A stretch of DNA of 64,000 nt from Scilla litardierei (taxonomy: Eukaryota > Streptophyta > Magnoliopsida > Asparagales > Asparagaceae), in the NCBI GenBank assembly GCA_030789695.1, contig CM061141.1:201985600-202049599 (forward strand). The letters run 5' to 3'. This document shows, in pieces, positions 55,938-64,000 of the stretch. Below the pieces are notes generated by a model. It saw only the letters and a program-made list of their open reading frames with translations, was not told where the DNA came from and ran no database searches. Both the position numbers and the translations under genes were made by a program. The stretch's first letter is position 1. Each line of letters begins with the position of its first letter.

Positions 55938-56104
55938 GGATCACTTGCTCTAGCCTGACAAGTGCCCAATTGCTCTCTGAGCTGTGTACATGGGATTCAC
56001 CTGCTCTAGCTTGACAGGTGCCCAAATGCCCATCGGGCTGTGAACTAGTACAAGGGATCACTCGCTCTGGCTTGGCGAGTGCCCTATTGCCCAGCGGGCT
56101 GTGC
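55938..56104 (-). repeat. Three ~58-bp units, each with two co-varying hairpins
   Basis: Unit 1: CACTTG (55942-55947) pairs CAAGTG (55959-55964); GCTC (55972-55975) pairs GAGC (55979-55982). Unit 2: CACCTG (55998-56003) pairs CAGGTG (56015-56020); GCCC (56028-56031) pairs GGGC (56035-56038). Unit 3: CACTCG (56059-56064) pairs CGAGTG (56076-56081); GCCC (56089-56092) pairs GGGC (56096-56099). Loops are constant (11 nt and 3 nt). The same three units occur in the other LTR at about 63360-63535, where two of the short stems are damaged. Confidence 0.9.
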
Positions 56105-57053
56105 AGACGGAAAGGAACAAGACACGACAAAACAGGAAGGGGGTTGTACTAGGGTGTCCACAACTCACGCACACGCATGTCAATCCTATGATGTCAGAAA
56201 TTGTTGTTGTTGGACTCAGATTTCGTTATCAAATCTGAGCCATTAAGGGCGTCCCGGACGCTATCATTTCACGTCCGGGTCTCAAGTTTCTAAATTGACA
56301 ATCCTAACAAGATGAAGGCCTAAACATGGCCATGAACGCAAGTGATACACTTGCCTGTGGTGGCGAGCGCGTCGTCTCCCTGGTACGCCTCGTCCAATCA
56401 TTTCGTCGGCGGAAAAGGGTCTGAAAATCGTGACACGGCGACGGTGTCAGATCACGATTCATTAATCCCTATTAGGGTCGTGTCTAGATTATCGGGACTA
56501 TCCTATTCAATTAAAAATCACATTTTTAATATAATTAACCTAATCGACGATCTATCCTATGTGTACATGCATAATGTCCATTCGTCGATTTCTACGGTTT
56601 GTACAACGTTTTAAAGATCAGCGGAAAATAAATTTAGTTTGATTAGGTTGCTGATTTTAATTATGGTTTGATCATCTATGGTGTGGGTTACTACGAATTT
56701 AGGGCACTAACCTGTAATTGACGTTTGCACGAAAATCCGGCGTCGAATCTGGAAAGATGGAAGCTTTGCGCCGTCCGGAAATTCCTAGGCCGCGGGTAGC
56801 GCAGCAAGGAATGTTGATCGTCGGTGGTGGTGAAGATTTCAGAGTCTCTCGGTGTAGTTGCTGCTGGATCTGAGACGAGAACTCCGTGCTAGGGCAAAAG
56901 AAAAAGGAAAAGAGAGAAGAGGAAGAGCTTTTGGGGAAGATGGAAGGCGCAAGGATGGAGGAAGGAGCAAGGGGAGGACGTGGGAGGTAGGGGAGTATGA
57001 TTGGGGAATAGGGAGACTGAAAATAATCAGAAGAAATGAAAGAGAAAGTCCCG

Positions 57054-57063
57054 CTTAAATAAG
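57054..57063 (-). promoter_or_regulatory. TATA-like box of the chromovirus LTR
   Basis: CTTATTTAAG on the minus strand, about 740 bp from the U3 end, in the position corresponding to 30006 and 6656 in the related LTRs. The R/U5 part downstream would be nearly 1.9 kb. Confidence 0.5.
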
Positions 57064-57104
57064 AGAATGAAACGGCGGCTAGCACAAAAATTCGGGTTTC
57101 GGGG

Positions 57105-57640
57105 TCAACTAGTCGGTCAGAGAAGGGCGGTCGACCGACTAGTTTGGGAACTAGTCGGTCGGTCGTATAACTGTGACCGACTAAAACCCAAACCGTGAAC
57201 AGGGTTGTTGAAAAATTTATAGAGTTAGTCGGTCTGTGAAGGCTCGTCGACCGACTAGTTTGCAACCTAGTCGGTCGGCCAGTGTTCATAGACCGACTAA
57301 AGGGTGAAAATGGTCAACAATATATTTTGAAGGTTAGTCGGTCAGAGAAGGACACCTAACCGACTAGTCCGTCAACTAGTCGGTCGGTTTTCGTTCTTTG
57401 ACCGACTAACGGTAAACAGTAACCTGATGCGAAAAATGATCGCTGTACTTAGTCGGTCTGCGAAGAGGTGTTGACCGACTAGTTCGATAACTAGTCGGTC
57501 GGCGGTTGAACTTAGACGGACTAAGCGTAAACAGTAACTCAAGGAAAAAGCCTGACAAAAACTAGTCGGTCTATGAGGAGTTGTTGACCGACTAGATGGA
57601 CATCTAGTCGGTCGGTTCCTCAACGTGAACCGGCTAACTT
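57105..57640. repeat. U3 array of five ~110-bp units with cruciform-capable palindromes
   Basis: Each unit centres on GACCGACTAGTT-nnnn-AACTAGTCGGTC or a variant. Perfect 12-bp arms are at 57133-57160, about 57472-57499 (loop CGAT) and about 57587-57614, where the inner bases are AGAT/ATCT instead of AGTT/AACT. Two further units (about 57249 and 57358) have 10-11 bp arms. The outer AGTCGGTC and GACCGACTAA words frame each unit. Confidence 0.9.
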
Positions 57641-57803
57641 GCACAGGAAGTCGCCAAAATGAAACGGGGAGCTTCGGGATGATCCTAATGAGTTCCAAGA
57701 GTGATCCTATACTAAGATGTGAGCGCGGAGAAGTAAAGAAATAAGACGAACAATTGCATATAGATATAAATAATATTTTATCATACAAAAACCAGCCGTT
57801 ACA

Positions 57804-57818
57804 TCCTACCCACCTTAA
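57804..57818 (-). other. Polypurine tract of the chromovirus
   Basis: TTAAGGTGGGTAGGA on the minus strand, immediately upstream of the 3' LTR. Confidence 0.85.
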
Positions 57819-57820
57819 GA

Positions 57821-57840
57821 AAATTCCGCCCTCGGAATTT
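57821..57840 (-). other. Hairpin between the pol stop codon and the polypurine tract
   Basis: AAATTCCG-ccct-CGGAATTT, a perfect 8-bp stem and 4-nt loop, starting three bases after the TGA at 57844-57846. Counterpart at 30564-30583 in the LARD with paired changes. Confidence 0.85.
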
Positions 57841-57843
57841 CTT

Positions 57844-58407
57844 TCAGAATAGGTGAGGGTAACGCACTCTCATCTCATCCTCTCTCTCCCACGTGGACTC
57901 TCCAGGCGATCCGTGATGCCACATCACTCTCACCAGGTCGACTACCTTATTTCTCAACTGCTTCTGTCGACGGTCCAAAATCTGCACTGTCTGCTGGTCA
58001 TAGGTCAGGTCCGGACGGACCGTGATCTCCGAGAAATCCACCGTGTGCGACGGATCACTGACGTACCGACGTAACTGAGATACGTGGAAAACGTCGTGAA
58101 CTCCCACCAAGGATGGTGGTAGAGCAAGGCGGTAGGCCACTGCTCCCAGGCGCTCCAGCACATCGAAAGGTCCGATGTACCTCGGGCTCAGCTTCTCCTT
58201 CTTCCCGAAACAAATAACTCCGCGGTTCGGAGAAATCTTCAGGAAAACGTGCTCTCCAGGCTGAAACTCCAAAGGTCTCCTCTTGGCATCCGCCCAATGC
58301 TTAAAGCGATCCTGCGCAACTCTGAGCTTCTCCCTGATGTCTCTCACGACATCCACAGCTTCAACAATCATCTCTGGACCCAACAGCTCCCGATCTCCAA
58401 CGTCATC
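57844..58407 (-). pseudogene. Integrase C-terminus and chromodomain of the chromovirus
   Basis: After an in-frame TAG (58408-58410; the family has a Trp here) the frame continues DDVGDRELLGPE, then the integrase tail with KRRPLEFQPGEHVFLKISP and GPFDVLERLGAVAYRLALP, and ends with a chromodomain (VRVMWHHGSPGESTWERED, then YPHLF). Chromodomains steer integration toward marked chromatin in chromoviruses. Stop TGA at 57844-57846. The break is a single nonsense change; the sequence on both sides is well preserved. Confidence 0.92.
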
Positions 58408-59694
58408 CTAGCTCAGTGGCGATCGACATTTCCTCCCATATAAGGCAGCAAACGGCGCCATGCCAATGCTCGCCTGGTAGCTGTTGTTATAAGAAAACTC
58501 CACCAAATGGAGATGATCCTCCCAAGATCCCTTCCAATAGAGTGTGCAAGCTCGCAGCATATCCTCCAGAATCTGAATAGTCCTCTCGGACTGGCCGTCG
58601 GTCTGCGGGTGGTACGCCGTGCTGAAACTCAGAATCGTACCCAAATGCTCCTGCAGACTTCTCCAGAACTGAGATGTGAACCTCGTATCTCTGTCAGAAA
58701 CGATGCTCACGGGGACCCCGTGTAAGCGTACAATCTCCTCTAGATACTTCCTTGCCAAAGCTTCCGTAGACTGACCCACTCGGAAAGGAATGAAATGCGC
58801 AGACTTAGTCAACCGATCTCTGATCACCCAGACTGCATCGTTCTGTTTCGGGGTCCGAGGTAAACCAGTCACGAAATCCATCGTAATATGCTGCCACTTC
58901 CACTCCGAAACAGGAAGCGGTTGCAGCAACCCAGCAGTACGATGGTTCTCGGCCTTCACCTGCTGGCATACCAAACACTTGGCAACGCTCCGTGCCACAC
59001 TCCTCTTCATGCCAATCCACCAGTAATTCTGTCTGAGGTCCTTATACATCTTGGTGCCCCCAGGATGTATAGAATAAGGAGAGCTATGAGCCTCACTCAA
59101 AAGCTCCTCCCGAACATCACCTGCAGGTACACAGAGTCTGCTGCCGTACCGCAGTGAACCATCCTCATGAATCACGAACTCCGTACGTAGCCCAGCTTCA
59201 ACCTGCATCCTGATCCTCTGCAAATTTGGATCCCCCGCCTGTGCTGCCTTGATCCGATCCACGATCGTGGACTGAATCTGCAAATTCATGAAAGTATGAA
59301 CCACACCAGGTAGGACAACCTCCAAATCCATCTCCTTCAGCTCCTGCTGAATCCTCCAGTCAGCAGTATACACCATAGCCGTGGGAAGTCTACTCAAAGC
59401 GTCCGACACAACGTTCACCTTCCCCGGATGATACTGCAAATCTATCTCGTAGTTAGCCATGAGCTCCAACCATCGTCTCTGACGCATGTTGAGCTCCTTC
59501 TGCGTGAATATGTACTTCAAGCTCTTATGATCTGTAAAAATCTTCACACATTCACCCAGCAAGAAATGCCTCCAAATCTTCAGTGCGAAGATCACTGCTG
59601 CCATCTCCAGATCGTGCGTCGGGTAATTCTTCTCATGAGTCCTCAATTAACGAGAAGCATACGCGACCACGTGGCCATGCTGATGCAAAACGCA
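58408..59694 (-). pseudogene. RNase H and integrase core of the chromovirus
   Basis: It follows TGA at 59695-59697 and a TAA at 59647-59649, both in frame (family residues Gly and Gln). RNase [43 protein letters not shown]. Integrase zinc module: [11 protein letters not shown]...CLVCQQVK (H-H-C-C). Catalytic triad: Asp in [10 protein letters not shown], Asp in [11 protein letters not shown] and Glu in [13 protein letters not shown]. All catalytic residues are present. Continues in one frame to the TAG at 58408. Confidence 0.93.
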
Positions 59695-61169
59695 TCACAG
59701 GCCATTCCCCGAGGCATCATAATAAACTTCAAAGCCTCCGCTCCGATCCGGTACCGTTAAAACTGGTGCCGTGGTCAACCTTGCCTTCAAGATACTGAAA
59801 GCCTCCTCACAAGCATCAGACCACAGAAACTTTTCATCCTTCCTTGTCAGCTTCGTCATCGGCTCCGCAATCCTCGAGAAATCTTTAATGAACCGCCGAT
59901 AATAGCCTGCTAGGCCAAGAAAACTCCTGATGTCGGATGCTGACTGCGGGGTCGGCCAATCTCTGACTGCTCTGACCTTCTCCGGATCCACAGATATGCC
60001 ATCACCAGACACCACGTGTCCCAGGAACGTGACTCTGTCCAGCCAGAACTCGCACTTGCTATACTTGGCATACAATTTGTGTCGCCTCAGCGTCTCCAGC
60101 ACTGTCCTCAGATGACAGCTGTGCTCCTCCTCAGACTTCGAATAAATGAGAATGTCATCAATGAAGATGACAACAAACTTGTCCAGGAAGTCGTAGAATA
60201 TTAAATTCATCAAATTCATGAACACAGCCGGCGCATTGGTCACGCCAAACGGCATGACCACGAACTCATAGTGCCCGTACTTCGTCCGGAAAGCTGTCTT
60301 CGGGACGTCATCCTTCTTAACTTTTAACTGATGATATCCGCTCCTCAAATCCAACTTCGAGAAGACCCTCGAACCTCCCAGCTGATCAAATATGTCGTCG
60401 ATGCGCGGCAGCGGATACTTATTCTTCACGGTGACAGCATTCAATCCTCGATAGTCCACGCACATCCTGCGGGACCCATCCTTCTTCTTCACAAGCAAAA
60501 CAGGTGCACCCCATGGTGACACACTAGGGTGGATGAAACCCTTCTGCAACAACTCATCCAACTGTTTCCGCAGCTCCTCAAGCTCTGCAGGAGCCATCCG
60601 ATACGGCGCCTTCGATATCGGCTGCGCACCCGGTATCAGATCGATACCGAACTCCAAAGCTCTGTCGGGTGGCAGACCAGAGATATCCTCCGGAAAGACG
60701 TCGTCAAAGTCTCTGACAACCGCTGGTCGGTCAATCTCCATCCCCATCTGCAGTGCTGCCATCACCGGCACCTCCGGTTTGGCCCGAAACCTGATGGGCC
60801 CAAGAGACTCGTCTCGGCTTCGGAATTCGAACTCCGGATGACCTGGAATTCGGAAAACCACTCTCTTGCTATGACAATCGATCGATGCGTGGAAATCTCC
60901 CAACCAATCGATGCCGAGGACGACATCGAAATGTGGTAGATCGTGAACGATGAAATCTGCATATAGCTCATGTCCACTAACCACTAAAGGAATCGACCGA
61001 CATCCCAGATTCACCGTCACTATTCCGTTCCCAGTAGTGATGTCCCAACACTTAGGAAGTGTATGGGTAGGAATGGAGTGCCTTGTTATAAACCTCCGGG
61101 ATAAGATGCACATAGATGCACCGGAGTCAAACAAAGTCAAAGCGGGGTGAGAAAACACAAGAATGGTGC
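59695..61169 (-). pseudogene. Protease and reverse transcriptase of the chromovirus
   Basis: Begins at the 3' splice site (61170/61169) and reads [18 protein letters not shown]. Counting from the Met at 61158: aspartic protease D11-S-G; PR core LGIDWL at 81-86; reverse transcriptase from about 160, with D270 ([10 protein letters not shown]) and the FIDD box at 332-335; RNase H start YYDASGNGL, where the frame hits TGA (59695-59697). The RT active site is intact. All pol parts share one frame with gag. Confidence 0.94.
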
Positions 61170-61286
61170 CTAAGAAAACAAGGGTCCAAGGTCAAACACT
61201 ACTCTAACAACCAGACAAACAAACACACTAATAAGACTAACAATACAATATAATTATGAAATGAAAAGACTAGGTCAATATGTTAC
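61170..61286 (-). other. Inferred 117-bp intron between gag knuckles and protease
   Basis: The minus-strand donor GCAG/GTAACATATT (exon ends 61287) and acceptor TTTTCTTAG/GCACC (exon resumes 61169) bound AT/T-rich sequence with an in-frame TAG just inside. Joining gives [13 protein letters not shown]...LFDSGAS, matching the usual spacing from gag tail to protease. The length is a multiple of three. Confidence 0.72.
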
Positions 61287-62433
61287 CTGCAATCACTCCA
61301 TCCAGCTCCTCGATCTCCACAGCAGTCATAGTATAAGCCGGCCTCGGAGGCTGCACTGCTCGCTGGTACATCTGCCTCTGTGGCACCAAGGGTGGTCCAT
61401 GAACGGCAGGTCCTCTCTGAACCGGAGCAGGTGCCCTCATCTGCAACGGGGCTGGCGCTCCAACAACAGCAGTGCGAGCTCTAGGACAGTCCTTCGCATC
61501 ATGCGAAGCATCTCCACAAAGTAGGCACAGTCCCAGCTTCCTCCGACAATTGGTCTAAACATGTCCGGGCTTGCCGCAGAAATGGCACGGACCCTTGCAC
61601 TGCTACTGCACTGGTGCTCCAGGCCTCTTAAACAGCACAGTCTGGACTGGCCTCATCACCGGCCTAGCAGGTGGCCGGTACTGCTCCATGGGGCGTTTCC
61701 CCTTATCAGCTGACGGGTCAGGCAGAAGGGCTATGAGCTCATGATTCTTTGCAGCATCAAGCACCTCCCTCATAGTCGAGAAACTCGCCGAAGACATCGA
61801 AGCCTGAATCTTCGGACGCAGTCCCTGACGAAAGCGATCAGCTCGCTTCTCCTCCTTCTTCACCATGTGCGGGGCAAAACGGCTCAGCATCTTAAACTCG
61901 GCTTCATACTCCTCGACGGTCATATTTTCCTGCTTTAGGTCTATAAACTTGCTCAGCAACTCCCTCCTAGCAGACTTGGTGAAATACTTATCCTTGAACA
62001 TAGACCTGAAGGTCTTCCATCCCACTGGCTTCTCAAGACGCCTCTCCTCGATGCGCCACCAGTTCCTCGCATTCTCCGTCAGTTGCATCTTTGCTATCTC
62101 CAGACGGGTATCATCAGGAATCTTCGCAGCAACCAACTTCTCCTCAGTGCTCTGGATCCACTCATCGGCACCCAGAGGTCCTTCCTTCCCAGAGAAGGTC
62201 TTCGGCTGCAGCTCGTTGAACTGCTTCACTCCTGGAGCAGCTCGCGGAGCAGGCGGAGGTGGAGGTGGGGCAACAGGTGGAGCCTGGGCAACACGCTGAG
62301 ACTGTTGAACCAGCTGATGCTGAACATCCAGCATCTCCCTCATCACACCCAGAAACTGACGGAACTCTCCGCCCTGGTCCTCCGAGACTCCATCGCCTAA
62401 GTTTCCCGATAGGGTGACGCGTCGTCCGGCCAT
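61287..62433 (-). pseudogene. Gag of the chromovirus with two zinc knuckles
   Basis: Start chosen at MAGRRVTL (62433); upstream codons to 62544 belong to the leader. The N-terminal region holds Pro-rich VAPPPPPPAP, then the retrotransposon capsid fold (KTFSGKEGPLGADEWI...NWWRIEERR...FIDLKQENMTVEEYEAEF...RFRQGLRP). After GAPVQ comes an in-frame TAG (61603-61605), then CCHC knuckle 1 (CHFCGKPGH...C), which itself contains a TAG between its His and last Cys, then knuckle 2 (CLLCGDASHDAKDC) and a Pro/Arg-rich tail. Gag packages the RNA and forms the particle; with these stops it would end before its nucleic-acid-binding part. Confidence 0.92.
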
Positions 62434-62561
62434 CCTATTGACAGAGAGACGAAGGTTAGACTCGTACAATGTTTGAATATCAAAAGTGAATGTCCTTACT
62501 CTTACTGTTCTGTACTTGCAGAAAGATGGGACGTGGACCTGCATGGGCCACCACTAAAACC
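62434..62561 (-). other. Leader and primer-side region of the chromovirus
   Basis: 128 bp between gag ATG and LTR. The LTR-adjacent 26 bp (62536-62561) is conserved in all three elements. No initiator-Met-type primer site was recognised. Confidence 0.6.
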
Positions 62562-64000
62562 TGTCACGCCCCGCTTCCCAAAACAGCGGAGGCGAAGCGT
62601 GACGAGGCCCGCTTAGGCCAGAGCTGAGGAGCCCTGACCCAATAAGCGTCTGTGTGGTACCAAGACGAAGGTACAGGTCCCTGCATATTAGTATAGAACA
62701 ATAAAAGTACAAGAATGAAAGAACATCACAAATTTTATTCCAACATGTCAAAGTACCAAGTCTCAACGCCCGAAGGGCTACAACAGCAGAAAAGTAAATC
62801 TAATGGTGCAAGCACCCATCCTAAACAAAGAAACATAAAAGGTTCTACGCAACCAACAAGAATAATATCGCCTCTGGAAACTGCTACTAACAGTCTCTAG
62901 CTCTGATCCTCCTCAGGGTCGTACTCGGGATCAACGCTCTCTGGCTCCACGTCGGCTGGTAAGTCAGTCTCCTCCACGTACTCTTGCTCAATCCCTGACG
63001 TACAGCACCAGAAGAAGGAACTGTACGTCAGGTAAGGTCTACAAGAAAAGATTAGACCAAACTACAAGTGTACCAATTACTTACAACATTTTACTGGTTG
63101 ATTAACATGCTGAGGTTCTTAACAACAGAAAGAAAACACAACAGACAAGTAAACAAGACAAGTAGTAGTCACAGCGAGTGATATGGACTACGGGACTAGC
63201 CTACAGGTGTCAAGACAAGACGGAACACGGGAAGCCAGACAAGACAAGACAAGACAAGACACGAAAGGGTTCACGCCTGTTCGGTTCGAGGGGGATCAAT
63301 CCCTCTTGCCGCTTGCATGCTCAACCCTACCCCATAACCCCAAGAATCGTGACAAGACATGGGATCACTTGCTCTAGCTTGACAAGTGCCCAATTGCTCT
63401 CTGAGCTGTGTAACGGTACATGGGATTCACCTGCTCTAGCTTGACAGGTGCCCAAATGCCCATCGGGTTATGAACTAGTACAAGGGATCACTCGCTCTGG
63501 CTTGGCGAGTGCCCTATTGACCAGCGGGCTGTGCAGACGGAAAGGAACAAGACACGACAAAACAGGAAGGAGGTTGTACTAGGGTGTCCACAACTCACGC
63601 ACACGCATGTCAATCCTATGATGTCCGAGATTGTTGTTGTTGGACTCAGATTTCGTTGTCAAATCTGAGCCATTAAGGGCGTCCCGGACGCTATCATTTC
63701 ACGTCCGGGTCTCAAGTTTCTAAATTGACAATCCTAACAAGATAAAGGCCTAAACATGGCCATGAACGCAAGTGATACACTTGCCTGTGGTGGCGAGCGC
63801 GTCGTCTCCCTGGTACGCCTCGTCCAATCGTTTCGTCGGCGGAAAAGGGTCTGAAAATCGTGACACTGCGACAGTGTCAGATCACGATTCATTAATCCCT
63901 ATTAGGGTCGTGTCTAGATTATCGGGACTATCCTATTCAATTAAAAATCACATTTTTAATATAATTAACCTAATCGACGATCTATCCTATGTGTACATGT
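62562..64000 (-). repeat. 5' LTR of the chromovirus, truncated by the window end
   Basis: TGTCACGCCCCGCTTCCC onward, matching 55138-56575 with scattered substitutions. Includes the three ~58-bp hairpin units (63360-63535). The U3 part and flanking target duplication are outside the window. Confidence 0.95.

Larger units (their letters stand above)
55138..57803 (-). repeat. 3' LTR of the chromovirus (2666 bp)
   Basis: TGTCACGCCCCG...CCGTTACA. From the U3 end: a five-fold array of AGTCGGTC/GACCGACT palindromes (57105-57640), TATA-like CTTATTTAAG (57054-57063, minus strand), a purine-rich stretch, then three ~58-bp hairpin units (55938-56104) and the conserved GCGAAGCGTGACGAGG end block. Confidence 0.95.
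55138..64000 (-). mobile_element. Ty3/gypsy chromovirus (Tekay/Del-like), 5' end beyond the window
   Basis: The element runs right to left: 5' LTR 62562-64000 (truncated by the window), leader, gag-pol 62433-57844, polypurine tract 57804-57818 and 3' LTR 55138-57803. A C-terminal chromodomain after the integrase places it among chromoviruses, and gag/pol wording resembles the Tekay (Del) clade. The five bases left of it, AGGCA (55133-55137), should recur right of the other LTR, outside this window. Gag-pol is one frame with five in-frame stops and no frameshift. The LTR pair differs by only scattered bases in the overlap, so the insertion is fairly recent. Confidence 0.95.

Noticed and set aside
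62536..62561. Initiator-Met tRNA primer-binding site
   Set aside because: The expected TGGTATCAGAGC is not adjacent to any of the LTRs; the conserved leader there has a different sequence.
306..64000. tRNA, rRNA or other standard RNA genes
   Set aside because: No stretch showed the internal boxes or conserved cores I would need to call one.

Overview
The window is nuclear DNA of a flowering plant, probably a eudicot (plant gene families, chromovirus-type LTR retrotransposons, FAR1-type Mutator-like transposases, GT-AG introns, DUF674 and PLATZ gene fragments). Positions 1-305 are a gap. I see no intact ordinary host gene: the window is almost entirely mobile DNA, gene fragments carried by or lying among it, and satellite arrays.

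Layout: (a) 306-3181, a broken PLATZ zinc-binding gene (minus strand) and a 142-bp tandem repeat; (b) 3226-7295, one LTR and a stub of internal sequence from a non-autonomous Ty3/gypsy relative; (c) 7359-7928, the broken N-terminus of a Mutator-like (MULE) transposase; (d) about 8.3-19.1 kb, roughly 130 copies of an 83-bp satellite, each unit built around a 13-bp inverted repeat; (e) 19.3-20.2 kb, a nested foldback/MITE structure; (f) 20.5-25.4 kb, a nearly intact FAR1-type MULE transposase gene (three exons in my model) flanked by clusters of palindromes sharing the core GCGCACAAC; (g) 25.4-43.1 kb, several related MULE-family patches, one carrying DUF674 and Hsp70 fragments, interrupted at 27367-36694 by a complete non-coding LTR element (LARD) with target-site duplication GTTAT; (h) 43.35-49.9 kb, about 35 copies of a 187-bp tandem repeat behind a TATA box; (i) 51.6-55.1 kb, a two-exon coiled-coil gene of unknown function and the C-terminal half of an OTU-protease MULE transposase; (j) 55138-64000, a Tekay/Del-like chromovirus on the minus strand, inserted into that transposase and running off the window end.

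Two systems stand out. First, one palindromic motif (arms like CAACGCGCACAAC ... GTTGTGCGCG) recurs in the transposase flanks, in the Pack-MULE-like copies, in ~400-bp tandem repeats and, in diverged form, in every unit of the 11-kb satellite. This suggests that a transposon protein-binding site has been amplified into a satellite. Second, the autonomous chromovirus and its non-coding partners share repeated hairpins in the LTR and a hairpin next to the polypurine tract. Their stems change by paired substitutions between copies, which is the mark of selection on structure.

All three LTR elements lie in the same (minus) orientation and share LTR ends (TGTCACG...TTACA) and primer-side leader. 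The two whose left end lies in the window also share the polypurine tract and adjoining hairpin. The coding chromovirus at the right end (now carrying five in-frame stops) is therefore the type of element that could have mobilised the two non-coding ones.
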